Source: Capnocytophaga catalasegens
GTDB taxonomy: Bacteria > Bacteroidota > Bacteroidia > Flavobacteriales > Flavobacteriaceae
Assembly: GCF_026005215.1 (NCBI RefSeq)
Contig: NZ_BPMA01000021.1
Location: 48,801-112,800, forward strand
DNA length: 64,000 bases
Reading direction: 5' to 3'
Shown here: positions 27,744 through 37,073 of the stretch, piece after piece
Position numbering within the stretch: position 1 is the first letter of the stretch
Layout: each line of letters starts with the position of its first letter
Translations under genes and position numbers: made by a program
Notes under the pieces: model-generated
What the model saw: only the letters and a program-made list of their open reading frames with translations
Databases searched by the model: none
Told to the model about the DNA's origin: nothing

Positions 27744-27751
27744 CGAAATTA
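27744..27751 (-). promoter_or_regulatory. Probable -7 promoter element of the helicase gene
   Basis: The minus strand reads TAATTTCG, one mismatch from TAnnTTTG, 22 bases before the ATG. Confidence 0.4.
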
Positions 27752-27862
27752 CGGATTTTTTTAATTAAGGTTTATTATGAATTTAATAAAAAGAAAACTG
27801 GCAATTGGGTAGTTTTATTTCTTTGAACTAAATTATAAATTATTTTATACTAAAACTCTTAT

Positions 27863-29695
27863 TTATTCTGAAAAAGATTGCATTTCTACCAATTTTCGAT
27901 ATGTTCCATTTTTCTCCATAAGCGAGTTATGCGTACCCTGCTCTACGATTTTGCCTTGTTCCATAACTACAATCATATCAGCGTTCTGTATAGTTGATAG
28001 TCGGTGAGCAATTACGATTGATGTTCTATTTTCCATCATTTTTTCCAAAGCATCTTGAACTAATTTCTCGCTTTCGGTATCAAGTGCCGAAGTCGCTTCG
28101 TCAAGAACCATTATCGGAGGGTTTTTCAGTACAGCACGAGCAATACTCAATCGTTGTTTTTGTCCACCCGAAAGCGTATTCCCTGCATCTCCAATATTGG
28201 TTTCAAATTGTTCGGGCAATCGTTCGATAAATTCATATGCATTGGCGACTTTCGAAGCACTTACAACTTCCTGAAAAGAAGCATCGGGTTTCCCCAATTT
28301 CAGATTATTCTCCACAGAATCGTTAAACAGAATAGAATCTTGAGAAACTACGCCAACCAAGTTTCGAAGTGAATGGATTTTCATATCACGAATATCTATT
28401 CCATCAAAAGAAATACTTCCTTTATTTACATCGTAAAAACGACTTACCAGGTTGGCAACTGTACTTTTACCACTACCCGACTGACCTACTAGTGCTACGG
28501 TTTTTCCCTTAGGAATTTCTAAAGAAAAATCTTGTAAAACATACTTATCTTGATATTTGAACCAAATATTTTTAATCGAAATTCCTTGTGTAAAATCTGT
28601 TTTTTCTATCGCATTTTCTTTATCAAAAATTAGATTTTGAGCTTCTAGTACTTCCATTACCCTATCGGCAGCGGCGGCTCCCGAACGCAACTGATACGAT
28701 GCTCTACTAATAGCTTTGGCAGGAGTTAAAATATTATAAGCCAACCCCATATACGCTATAAATTCAGAACCACTGAGCGTTGCTTCAACTAAAACCATTC
28801 GCCCACCAAACCAAAGTAAAACACCTATAACTGCAATCCCTAAAAATTCACTAAAAGGAGAAGCTAAACTATGTCGATTTGATAATCGATTTGCTTGTTT
28901 AAAAATTCGTTCAGTAGAATTTTTAAATTTTGAAAGAAAATGTCCTTCAGCATTGAATACTTTAACTATGCGTAAACCACTGATACTTTCTTCAATAATC
29001 GAGAGAAAAAATCCGTGTTCTTGTTGTATTCGGTTCGAATGTTTTTTCAATGACTTTCCTATTCGAGAAATAATCATTCCTGAAATAGGTATAAAAATAA
29101 AAACAAAAAGTGTCAGCTTTGCACTAATTCCAAACATTATTATTATCGTAAAAATAATAGTAAGAGGCTCTCGTACAATAAGTTCCAATATTGAAAGATA
29201 CGAATTTTGAAACTCTCCAATATCACCCGTAATCCGAGCCATAAGGTCTCCTTTTCGTTTTTCTGAAAAATATGAAATTGGCAAAGAAATCATTTTTTGA
29301 TACATTACATTTCGCAAATCTTTCAAAACTCCGTTGCGAAGATAATTTATACAAATAACCGCCAGATAATTAAATATATTCTTTAACAAAAACAAAATCA
29401 GTACCATTATAATTATTATAGTCAAGGCATCAACCTTGCTCTCTCCTGTATAGGCGCTAATATAATAGTTTAGATAATCTTTAAAATATGTATTTATCTG
29501 AGAAATTCCTGTATAAATGGGCTTTTGATATACCTTCCCGTTTTCGTTAAAAAGTACTTCGAGCATCGGAATGAGAGCCACAAATGACAAGGCACTAAAT
29601 AACGCATATAATATATTGAAGAAAATATTCAAAAACGCATATTTTTTATAAGGTAGTGCGTAAGGTAGTATTTTTTTTATATTTGATAAATCCAT
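27863..29695 (-). CDS. ABC exporter, MsbA-like (lipid A flippase type)
   Basis: The 610-residue half-transporter has six membrane helices in the first 330 residues, then a canonical ATPase: Walker A GQSGSGKST, Q-loop VSQDSILFNDSV, signature LSGGQKQRLSIARA, Walker B IMVLDEATSALD and H-loop IVIAHRLST. Its close match to the MsbA pattern makes it the better candidate of the two exporters here for lipid A-core flipping. The ATG at 29695 is used because the -7 element at 29747-29754 lies downstream of the earlier in-frame start. Confidence 0.88.
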   Translation of the reverse strand: MDLSNIKKILPYALPYKKYAFLNIFFNILYALFSALSFVALIPMLEVLFNENGKVYQKPIYTGISQINTYFKDYLNYYISAYTGESKVDALTIIIIMVLILFLLKNIFNYLAVICINYLRNGVLKDLRNVMYQKMISLPISYFSEKRKGDLMARITGDIGEFQNSYLSILELIVREPLTIIFTIIIMFGISAKLTLFVFIFIPISGMIISRIGKSLKKHSNRIQQEHGFFLSIIEESISGLRIVKVFNAEGHFLSKFKNSTERIFKQANRLSNRHSLASPFSEFLGIAVIGVLLWFGGRMVLVEATLSGSEFIAYMGLAYNILTPAKAISRASYQLRSGAAAADRVMEVLEAQNLIFDKENAIEKTDFTQGISIKNIWFKYQDKYVLQDFSLEIPKGKTVALVGQSGSGKSTVANLVSRFYDVNKGSISFDGIDIRDMKIHSLRNLVGVVSQDSILFNDSVENNLKLGKPDASFQEVVSASKVANAYEFIERLPEQFETNIGDAGNTLSGGQKQRLSIARAVLKNPPIMVLDEATSALDTESEKLVQDALEKMMENRTSIVIAHRLSTIQNADMIVVMEQGKIVEQGTHNSLMEKNGTYRKLVEMQSFSE

Positions 29696-29746
29696 TATAT
29701 TTTTATGAAAGTCAATAATTTTCGATAAATTTGTGTTTCCAGAATG

Positions 29747-29754
29747 CAAATATA
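29747..29754 (-). promoter_or_regulatory. -7 promoter element of the MsbA-like gene
   Basis: The minus strand reads TATATTTG; it fixes the start codon downstream at 29695. Confidence 0.6.
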
Positions 29755-29814
29755 GTGATTTTTGAGTAAAATTTTCAGCTACCATCTTTTTTTTGTTTTT
29801 TTTCTTGAAAAAGA

Positions 29815-29822
29815 TATTTTTG
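29815..29822 (+). promoter_or_regulatory. -7 promoter element of the GNAT gene
   Basis: TATTTTTG matches TAnnTTTG, about 59 bases before the ATG. Confidence 0.5.
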
Positions 29823-29880
29823 GAACAATTTTTGCAGTTCAATTTAGATAGATTACGAACAAACCTAATTAAAACATCCC

Positions 29881-30321
29881 ATGATTAAATTATTGACAAA
29901 AGAACTTATTACTCCTGTTATTGAGCAGGAAGCTAAAGAACTATTCTCTTTGCTTAGTCGACGGAAACAACTCTCTCTAAGTGAATTATTTAACAATGAA
30001 AAAGAAGCCCCTTATATAGTGGTGTATTTAGAAAATGGGCATCTTTTAGCTATGGCTTCTATGGCTATTTATAAAGTAATCTCAGGACATAAAGGTTGGA
30101 TTGAAGATGTAGTTGTTAAAGAGTCTCATAGAAGACAAAGAATAGGAATGCAACTTATTGAAACTCTTATTGAAAAAGGAAAATCTTTAGATTTAGGTGA
30201 AATTTTACTTTTTGCATCACCTGAAAATTTGGGAGCTATCAGCCTTTATGAACAAGAAGGTTTCAAAAACAAAGGTGTTGCTGTGTATGTTAAAGCTCTG
30301 AAAGAAATATATCCTAAATAA
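29881..30321 (+). CDS. GNAT-family N-acetyltransferase
   Basis: A 146-residue single-domain acetyltransferase. The acetyl-CoA pyrophosphate loop is RRQRIGMQLIETL (the Q/RxxGxG/A motif), preceded by GWIEDVVVKESHR and followed by the NLGAISLYEQEGF block that closes GNAT folds. Substrate unknown. It stands alone between a promoter and a terminator and is divergent from the MsbA-like gene. Confidence 0.88.
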   Translation: MIKLLTKELITPVIEQEAKELFSLLSRRKQLSLSELFNNEKEAPYIVVYLENGHLLAMASMAIYKVISGHKGWIEDVVVKESHRRQRIGMQLIETLIEKGKSLDLGEILLFASPENLGAISLYEQEGFKNKGVAVYVKALKEIYPK

Positions 30322-30357
30322 TTACTTGTATATTATAATAAACCTCTTATTAAAAAA

Positions 30358-30390
30358 TCCGATTAAACTCAGTTTTAATCGGACTTTTTT
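30358..30390 (+). terminator. Rho-independent terminator after the GNAT gene
   Basis: TCCGATTAAA and TTTAATCGGA form a perfect 10-bp stem followed by T-rich sequence. Confidence 0.8.
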
Positions 30391-30472
30391 ATTTTTTAGA
30401 CTTTTTTTGAGCTAAAATAACTTAGTAAAAACATTTTTTTACTAATTATTTTTCTATTTCAAAAAAAAATAG

Positions 30473-30480
30473 TAAATTCG
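30473..30480 (+). promoter_or_regulatory. Probable -7 promoter element of ileS
   Basis: TAAATTCG, a TAnnTTCG variant, lies 23 bases before the ileS ATG. Confidence 0.4.
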
Positions 30481-30502
30481 CAACATTTTAATACACAAGC
30501 AT

Positions 30503-33500
30503 ATGAATTTTAAAGAATATAATGAATTAAATCTTCCTTTTGTTGCCCAAGAAATATTAGCTTATTGGCAAGAAAATAACATATTTGAAAAAAGTATTGA
30601 AACTCGCCAAGGAAATACACCTTTTGTGTTTTTTGAAGGACCTCCTTCGGCAAATGGTCTTCCAGGTATTCATCACGTAATGGCTCGTACGATTAAAGAT
30701 ATTTTCTGTCGATACAAAACTCAAAAAGGTTTTCAAGTGAAACGAAAAGCTGGTTGGGATACACATGGACTTCCGGTAGAACTCGGTGTGGAAAAAGAAC
30801 TTGGTATCACCAAAGAAGATATTGGTAAGAAAATTTCGGTAGAAGATTACAACAAAGCGTGCAAAGAAGCTGTTATGCGCTATACAAATATTTGGAATGA
30901 ACTGACCGAAAAAATGGGCTATTGGGTAGATATGGAAAATCCGTATATTACGTACCAACCCAAGTATATGGAGTCGGTGTGGTGGCTTTTGAAACAAATT
31001 TACGACAAAGGATTGCTTTACAAAGGCTATACCATTCAGCCGTATTCTCCAAAGGCTGGAACAGGACTTTCATCGCACGAACTCAACCAACCAGGTACGT
31101 ATCGCGATGTTTCCGACACTACCATTGTAGCTCAATTTAAAGTCCGCCGTGAAAATATCGCAAATGAAACGAAATTTTGGAACGTCATCAACTCCCTCTC
31201 CTTCGGGAAGGGCTGGGGAGGGGATTTATTTTTCTTAGCTTGGACAACCACCCCTTGGACATTGCCTTCAAATACCGCATTGGCAGTGGGAAAAGACATT
31301 GATTATGTGTTAGTTAAAACATTTAATCAATATACTTTTGAGCCGATAAATATCATTTTGGCAAAAGTTTTACTGACGAAAAATTTCGGTAAAAAATATT
31401 TTGAAACTAACGATGATGGCGATTTTTGGTCTTTTGGACAATTCCACGAAGGGAATATCCCTTACCAAATTTTAGCCGAATTCAAAGGCTCGGATTTGGC
31501 AGGAACACAATACGAACAACTGATTCCGTGGTTTTTACCTGCTGAAAATACAGAAAATGCTTTCCGTGTGATTGTGGGCGATTTCGTTACCACCGAAGAC
31601 GGTACGGGAATTGTGCATATAGCTCCTACTTTCGGGGCGGACGATGCTCGTGTGGCAAAAGAAAACGGCATTCCTCCGATGCTTATCCACGACCAACACG
31701 GTAATTTAGTACCTTTGGTAGATTTGCAAGGACGTTTTGTACAAGGCGAAAATGTACCTGAAATTTTCAGCGGAAAATACATCAAAAACGAATATTATGA
31801 CGAGGGGCTTCCTGAAAAATCGTGGGATGTAGAACTTGCAATTCTTTTAAAAACAGACAATAAAGCCTTCAAAGTAGAAAAATATGTCCATAGTTATCCA
31901 CATTGTTGGCGTACGGACAAACCTATTTTGTACTATCCGTTGGATTCATGGTTTATCAAAATTACGGACGTGAAAGACCGTATGTTTGAACTAAACGAAA
32001 CCATCAATTGGAAACCGAAAGCTACGGGCGAAGGGCGTTTCGGGAATTGGTTAAAAAATGCTAACGACTGGAATTTGTCGCGTTCGCGTTATTGGGGAAT
32101 TCCGCTTCCGATTTGGAGAACGGACGACAAAACTGAGGAAATCTGTATCGGTTCGGTAGATGAACTTAAAAATGAAATTCAAAAATCAATCGCCGCTGGG
32201 TTGATGTCTGTGGACGTATTCGCTGATTTTGAGGTAGGTAATCTCTCGGACGAAAACTACGAAAAGATTGATTTACACAAAAATATAGTAGATAATATCA
32301 TCTTGGTATCGCCTTCGGGCAAACCGATGAAACGTGAGGCTGACCTAATTGATGTATGGTTCGATTCAGGAGCAATGCCATACGCACAATGGCACTATCC
32401 GTTTGAAAATAAGGAGTTTATCGATAAAAAAGAGAACTTCCCTGCGGATTTCATTGCGGAGGGAGTTGACCAAACGCGAGGTTGGTTCTATACGCTTCAC
32501 GCCATTGCTACAACAGTTTTTGATAATGTTGCTTATAAAAATGTGGTTTCCAACGGATTAGTATTGGACAAAAATGGACAAAAAATGTCCAAACGCCTCG
32601 GAAATGCCGTTGATCCATTCAAAACCATTGCCGAATACGGAGCCGATGCCACTCGCTGGTATATGATTTCAAACGCCAATCCTTGGGACAACTTAAAGTT
32701 TGATATTGAAGGAGTTGCAGAAGTAAGACGCAAGTTTTTCGGAACGCTTTACAATACGTATTCGTTCTTTGCTTTGTATGCAAACATTGATAAATTTTCA
32801 TACAAAGAAGCTGAAATTCCGCTTGAAAATAGACCAGAAATAGACCGATGGATTCTCTCGGAGCTACATACATTGATTAAAAAAGTTGATGAAGCACTTA
32901 CCGATTACGAACCTACACGAGCAACACGTCTGATTTCAGATTTTGTTCAAGAAAATCTAAGTAATTGGTACGTAAGGCTTTGCCGTCGTCGCTTCTGGAA
33001 AGGAGAATACGGAACAGACAAAATATCAGCATATCAAACGCTTTACACTTGCCTTATCAATGTAGCAAAACTATCAGCTCCCATAGCTCCATTCTATATG
33101 GAACAACTTTACTTAAATCTGACCGAGGGAGTTGGAGGAAAAGAAAGTGTACATCTGACTGATTTTCCTATTTATAACGAAAATAATATAGACCTTGCTC
33201 TACAAAGTAAAATGGAAAAAGCTCAGACTATTTCGTCTTTGGTACTTTCGCTTCGTAAAAAGGAAATGATAAAAGTACGTCAACCTTTACAACGTATTTT
33301 GATTCCTGCACTCAATGACATTGAAAAACAGGAAATTACAGCTGTTGCTGACTTGATAAAATCGGAGGTAAATGTAAAAGAAATTTCATTTATTGATGAT
33401 GATGCCTCGGGAATTTTGGTAAAACAAATTAAACCCAATTTCAAAACTTTGGGGCCTCGTTTCGGGAAAGATATGAAATCGGTAGTTGCTGCTATTCAAT

Positions 33501-33937
33501 CTTTTACACAAAAAGACATTCAATCATTTGAAAAAAATGGTAATTTTGTTATGAAATTAGGTGAAAAAGATGTAACTTTATCTCTCGAAGATGTTGAAAT
33601 TACCTCACAAGATATAGAGGGTTGGCTTGTGGCAAACTCGGGAAATCTTACCGTAGCTTTGGATGCTACTATTACTGAGGAACTTCGTAATGAAGGAATT
33701 GCTCGTGAACTGATAAATCGTATCCAAAATCTGCGAAAAGATAACAAATTTGAAGTTATTGACAAAATCAATGTTGTCCTTCAAAAACATTCTGAATTAG
33801 AAAAAGCTGTTTGGGCAAATATTGATTACATAAAAACCGAAACACTTACCGCAAACCTAATTTTCGAAGAAAATATCGCTGGAGAATTGATTGAATTTGA
33901 CAATATTACAACAAAAATAAGTATTAACAAACATTAA
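30503..33937 (+). CDS. ileS: Isoleucyl-tRNA synthetase
   Basis: The 1144-residue class I synthetase charges tRNA-Ile. The HIGH-type motif is in GLPGIHHVM (about 53-60), the editing domain contains LAWTTTPWTLPSNTAL, and KMSKRLGN (near 695) is the second catalytic motif; the anticodon-binding domain follows (NWYVRLCRRRFW). The length fits the larger IleS type of Bacteroidota. At about residues 229-241 the editing domain carries NSLSFGKGWGGD, encoded by a GC-rich, palindrome-like stretch (31190-31226) quite unlike the flanking DNA. It is followed by the DksA-like gene after 11 bases, probably co-transcribed. Confidence 0.96.
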   Translation: MNFKEYNELNLPFVAQEILAYWQENNIFEKSIETRQGNTPFVFFEGPPSANGLPGIHHVMARTIKDIFCRYKTQKGFQVKRKAGWDTHGLPVELGVEKELGITKEDIGKKISVEDYNKACKEAVMRYTNIWNELTEKMGYWVDMENPYITYQPKYMESVWWLLKQIYDKGLLYKGYTIQPYSPKAGTGLSSHELNQPGTYRDVSDTTIVAQFKVRRENIANETKFWNVINSLSFGKGWGGDLFFLAWTTTPWTLPSNTALAVGKDIDYVLVKTFNQYTFEPINIILAKVLLTKNFGKKYFETNDDGDFWSFGQFHEGNIPYQILAEFKGSDLAGTQYEQLIPWFLPAENTENAFRVIVGDFVTTEDGTGIVHIAPTFGADDARVAKENGIPPMLIHDQHGNLVPLVDLQGRFVQGENVPEIFSGKYIKNEYYDEGLPEKSWDVELAILLKTDNKAFKVEKYVHSYPHCWRTDKPILYYPLDSWFIKITDVKDRMFELNETINWKPKATGEGRFGNWLKNANDWNLSRSRYWGIPLPIWRTDDKTEEICIGSVDELKNEIQKSIAAGLMSVDVFADFEVGNLSDENYEKIDLHKNIVDNIILVSPSGKPMKREADLIDVWFDSGAMPYAQWHYPFENKEFIDKKENFPADFIAEGVDQTRGWFYTLHAIATTVFDNVAYKNVVSNGLVLDKNGQKMSKRLGNAVDPFKTIAEYGADATRWYMISNANPWDNLKFDIEGVAEVRRKFFGTLYNTYSFFALYANIDKFSYKEAEIPLENRPEIDRWILSELHTLIKKVDEALTDYEPTRATRLISDFVQENLSNWYVRLCRRRFWKGEYGTDKISAYQTLYTCLINVAKLSAPIAPFYMEQLYLNLTEGVGGKESVHLTDFPIYNENNIDLALQSKMEKAQTISSLVLSLRKKEMIKVRQPLQRILIPALNDIEKQEITAVADLIKSEVNVKEISFIDDDASGILVKQIKPNFKTLGPRFGKDMKSVVAAIQSFTQKDIQSFEKNGNFVMKLGEKDVTLSLEDVEITSQDIEGWLVANSGNLTVALDATITEELRNEGIARELINRIQNLRKDNKFEVIDKINVVLQKHSELEKAVWANIDYIKTETLTANLIFEENIAGELIEFDNITTKISINKH
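31190..31226 (+). repeat. GC-rich palindromic insert inside ileS
   Basis: The core CTCCCTCTCCTTCGGGAAGG continues into GCTGGGGAGGGGAT. CTTC..GAAG forms an inner hairpin and CCCTCTCC can pair imperfectly with GGGGAGGG outside it. The GC content is far above the surroundings, and the insert is in frame. It looks like a mobile palindromic element tolerated within a coding region. Confidence 0.55.
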
Positions 33938-33948
33938 ACTAATGTGAT

Positions 33949-34329
33949 ATGGAAACAAATACTGTACGTTATTCTGATAAAGAATTACAAGAATTCAAAA
34001 AACTAATTGAGCAAAAAATAGAACAAGCTCAAAAAGATTTGGAACTACTAAGAAATGCTTACCAAAACGGAGCTGATAATAGCACTGATGATACTGCTCC
34101 AACCTTTAAAGCATTTGAAGAAGGTTCTGAAACCATGAGCAAAGAAGCTAATATGGCTTTGGCCAATCGGCAAGAGAAGTTCATTCGTGATTTAAAGAAT
34201 GCACTTATTCGTATTGAAAATAAAACGTATGGAGTTTGCCGAATTACAGGAAAACTTATTGATAAAGAGCGACTTAAACTCGTTCCGCATGCAACAATGA
34301 GTATTGAAGCTAAAAATATGCAAAAATAA
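33949..34329 (+). CDS. TraR/DksA-family protein lacking the zinc cysteines
   Basis: The 126-residue protein has the DksA-type coiled-coil region (about 10-90) and a C-terminal globular end YGVCRITGKLIDKERLKLVP. Classical family members have four zinc-binding Cys; here only Cys97 remains, in CRITG, and the second pair is replaced (VPHATMSIEAK). DksA/TraR proteins bind the RNA polymerase secondary channel and modulate initiation; this variant form is common in Bacteroidota. It lies 11 bases behind ileS and ends at a terminator. Confidence 0.85.
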   Translation: METNTVRYSDKELQEFKKLIEQKIEQAQKDLELLRNAYQNGADNSTDDTAPTFKAFEEGSETMSKEANMALANRQEKFIRDLKNALIRIENKTYGVCRITGKLIDKERLKLVPHATMSIEAKNMQK

Positions 34330-34347
34330 TATGCTCATAAACAAGGA

Positions 34348-34388
34348 GTGTCCAAAAAGATTAAATAATACTTTTTGGGCACTTTAAT
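34348..34388 (+). terminator. Probable terminator after the DksA-like gene
   Basis: GTGTCCAAAAAG pairs with CTTTTTGGGCAC over 12 bp; the T tract behind it is weak. Confidence 0.5.
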
Positions 34389-34394
34389 TATTTT

Positions 34395-34913
34395 TTATAT
34401 TTTATGAATATAATGATAGAATTTTTCAAAAATAATTCTAAACCAAACCGTATATTTTTCAGGATATAAAGCCATATCTTGACGGGTAGCTTCTGGTGTA
34501 TCCCACTTATAATCAGCTACTTCGGTAGGATTTATTTTCGGGGTATCATCTGAATATCCTATCAGTACGTGGTCAAATTCGTGTTCGGTGAGTCCGTTAT
34601 CAAAAGGAGCTTTGTAAATAAAAGAAAACAATTCTTTCAGAGGGATTTGCATGCCCATTTCTTCTTGTAATCGGCGCTTTCCCGCCTGCAAATTACTTTC
34701 TCCTTCTCTTTGGTGGCTACAACAAGTATTCGTCCATAACCCTGGAGAATGATATTTATTCAATGCACGTTGTTGCAACAGAATCTCACCTTTGGAATTG
34801 ATAACAAATACCGAAAAAGCTCTGTGCAAGAGTGCTTTTTGATGAGCTTCTATTTTTTCCATTAGCCCAATAGGTTGGTCATTTTCATCGACTAAAATTA
34901 CTTTTTCTATCAT
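34395..34913 (-). CDS. idi: Isopentenyl-diphosphate delta-isomerase, type I
   Basis: The 172-residue Nudix-fold enzyme interconverts IPP and DMAPP for isoprenoids such as menaquinone side chains. The active-site cysteine region is LWTNTCCSHQREGE (about 60-70), followed by the Nudix-like RRLQEEMGM and the HEFDHVLIG block with metal-binding Glu/His. Its ATG overlaps the stop of the DUF192 gene by four bases (ATGA), so the two are translationally coupled. Confidence 0.94.
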   Translation of the reverse strand: MIEKVILVDENDQPIGLMEKIEAHQKALLHRAFSVFVINSKGEILLQQRALNKYHSPGLWTNTCCSHQREGESNLQAGKRRLQEEMGMQIPLKELFSFIYKAPFDNGLTEHEFDHVLIGYSDDTPKINPTEVADYKWDTPEATRQDMALYPEKYTVWFRIIFEKFYHYIHKI

Positions 34914-35446
34914 TGATTTAAAACTTCAAAAGTAATATAATCTCCTTTTTGGATATCTTTTTGGTCGCAAATCCCAGCATTTAGTTCTAAAACATACTTG
35001 GCAGGTGCTTCTGAAGGGCGAGATTCTTCGCTTAAAGGTTGAGCGTTTTTAGAAATACTCACTACCTGTTTTTCAGCATCTAAATAAATGATATCCAATG
35101 GGATATATGTATTCTTCATCCAAAAAGAACGCATTTGTTCATCAGGAAAAATAAATAACATACCTCTATTGTGAGCCATTGTTTTTCGATACATCAGCCC
35201 AAGTTCTGTTTCAAGAGGATTTTGAGCCAATTCTATTTGAAAATCAGCAATTCGTTCACCCGTTTTCTTGAAAAAAGATAGGTTTCCTTCGTGAGTAAAA
35301 GGAGGTTCTTGCACCTGAATATCAGAGGTTTGTATCTCTACTCTTGATTGTTTCTCTTGTATAAAATATGGTAATACAGAAGCCAAAATAACAAGTCCTA
35401 TTCCGATTACCAATATAAGTACAAAGTTTTTTCTGAAAAAATTCAT
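34910..35446 (-). CDS. DUF192 protein with N-terminal membrane anchor
   Basis: The 178-residue protein has one membrane helix (about 8-29) and then an exported DUF192 domain (about 65-175): LGLMYRKTMAHNRGMLFIF, FWMKNTYIPLDIIYLD and the AKYVLELNAG block. The molecular function of DUF192 is not established. It is the first gene of a pair with idi and has its own promoter. Confidence 0.85.
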   Translation of the reverse strand: MNFFRKNFVLILVIGIGLVILASVLPYFIQEKQSRVEIQTSDIQVQEPPFTHEGNLSFFKKTGERIADFQIELAQNPLETELGLMYRKTMAHNRGMLFIFPDEQMRSFWMKNTYIPLDIIYLDAEKQVVSISKNAQPLSEESRPSEAPAKYVLELNAGICDQKDIQKGDYITFEVLNQ

Positions 35447-35471
35447 TCTTTTTTTATTAAAATTTCGCTTG

Positions 35472-35479
35472 CAAAAATA
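35472..35479 (-). promoter_or_regulatory. -7 promoter element of the DUF192-idi pair
   Basis: The minus strand reads TATTTTTG, 26 bases before the ATG. Confidence 0.55.
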
Positions 35480-35625
35480 GAAAATTTATTGCAATTCGCA
35501 TTACAATAATACAATATTTTTATTTTTATTTCATTTTTGACTAAAAATTTTAGTCAAAATAGTTCTGTTGAAAACTTTCCAAAAAATAGTTATCAAAAAT
35601 GTATCTTATTTGCATTTGCTTTTTG

Positions 35626-35633
35626 TAATTTTG
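35626..35633 (+). promoter_or_regulatory. -7 promoter element of the TPR gene
   Basis: TAATTTTG matches TAnnTTTG. It lies inside the longest open frame and so places the true start at the ATG at 35652. Confidence 0.6.
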
Positions 35634-35651
35634 CAAAAAATAATTATATAT

Positions 35652-37061
35652 ATGTCTTTGTTATCAAGCAATGATGAACAACGTTTTTTGGTAGTTTCTC
35701 GTTATGAAAATATGCTGAAAGAAAATCAAAATATATTCTTTGATGCGTTTGAATTTGAGCAAATTATCCATTATTATTTAGAAAATAACAAATTTAACAA
35801 AGCTAAACACGCCATACAAATCGCTTTGGGACAACATCCTTATTCGTCTGTATTGCGATTGTTACAGGTTGAAGTTTTTATTTTTGAAGATAATCTGACC
35901 AAAGCCCAAGAAATTCTAGATGAAATTATTCTTTTTGAACCTGATAATTCGGAAGTTTATGTACAGAAAGCAAATTTATATTCCAAAAAAAATAATCACC
36001 ATAAAGCTATCGAATTGCTCAAACAGGCTCTTCCTTTAACTGATGATGTAGTTGATATTTATTCCCTTATTGCAATGGAATATCTTTTTATGGAAGAATA
36101 TACATTTGCTAAAAAATATTTCAAAAAATGTATTGATGAAGACCCCGAAGATTATCTTTCTTTGCAACAACTTCTGCATTGCTATGATTTTTTGGAAGAA
36201 CACGAACAAGCTATTAGTTTCTTAACGAATTATTTGGATAAAAATCCGTATTGTGAAGTCGCTTGGCACAATTTAGGACGGCAACACGTAGCCCAACATA
36301 ACCTCAAAGAAGCACTTCGTTGCTTTGATTTTGCCATAATCAGTGATGATACTTTCACAGGCGCTTATTTTGAAAAAGGAAAAGTTTTAGAACAATTGCA
36401 TTGTTATAATGAAGCTATTGAAAATTATAAAATCACACTTACATTAGATGATCCTTCATCGTTTGCCTACTTACGAATTGGAAAATGTTATGAAAAATTA
36501 GGAAAAAGTGACTTAGCGGAACAATATTATTTCAAAGCAACTTATGAAGACCCTCAATCAAGTAAAGCATGGTTTGCCATTGTCACTTACTATGCACAAG
36601 AAGGTAATTATGATAAAGCAGCTAAGTACATTCCAAAAGTACTTATCAATGAAGAGGAAAATCCTTTTTATTGGAAACAAAGTGGAGATATTTATCTCGC
36701 ATTAGAACACTATCAAAAAGCTATTTACGCATACGAACGCGCTATTGAAATAGGAGATTATTCTGCTGAAACCCGAAATACACTAACCGATGCTTTCCTG
36801 TCTTCACAGTCTTTTGAAAAAGCTATTATCACAGGATTAAATACACTTCAAATGTATCCAGAAGACGGAAGTACCTACTATCGTATTGCTATAGCTTACT
36901 ACTTTCTTTCAGATATTGAAGAGGCTTTATACTATTTAAAAAATGGAGCTTTATATGCTAATGAATGGCTAACATATTTTGATAAACGTTTTCCAATGGT
37001 TTTTAAAAATGAACAGATACGCAAGTTAGTACAAAAAATAACTAATCAAAAAACAAATTAA
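35652..37061 (+). CDS. Tetratricopeptide repeat protein
   Basis: The 469-residue soluble protein is built almost entirely of TPR units of 34 residues, e.g. SEVYVQKANLYSKKNNHHKA, CEVAWHNLGRQHVAQHNLKE and NPFYWKQSGDIYLALEHYQK; I count roughly ten to twelve. No signal peptide or catalytic domain is seen, so a scaffold or adaptor role is likely. The ATG at 35652 is chosen from the promoter position. A lipoprotein gene follows after 12 bases and is probably in the same operon. Confidence 0.85.
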   Translation: MSLLSSNDEQRFLVVSRYENMLKENQNIFFDAFEFEQIIHYYLENNKFNKAKHAIQIALGQHPYSSVLRLLQVEVFIFEDNLTKAQEILDEIILFEPDNSEVYVQKANLYSKKNNHHKAIELLKQALPLTDDVVDIYSLIAMEYLFMEEYTFAKKYFKKCIDEDPEDYLSLQQLLHCYDFLEEHEQAISFLTNYLDKNPYCEVAWHNLGRQHVAQHNLKEALRCFDFAIISDDTFTGAYFEKGKVLEQLHCYNEAIENYKITLTLDDPSSFAYLRIGKCYEKLGKSDLAEQYYFKATYEDPQSSKAWFAIVTYYAQEGNYDKAAKYIPKVLINEEENPFYWKQSGDIYLALEHYQKAIYAYERAIEIGDYSAETRNTLTDAFLSSQSFEKAIITGLNTLQMYPEDGSTYYRIAIAYYFLSDIEEALYYLKNGALYANEWLTYFDKRFPMVFKNEQIRKLVQKITNQKTN

Positions 37062-37073
37062 ATTTTCACTCAT

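Noticed and set aside
30557-30997. Minus-strand open frame of 146 codons inside ileS
   Set aside because: Shadow of the ileS frame, which is conserved over its whole length.
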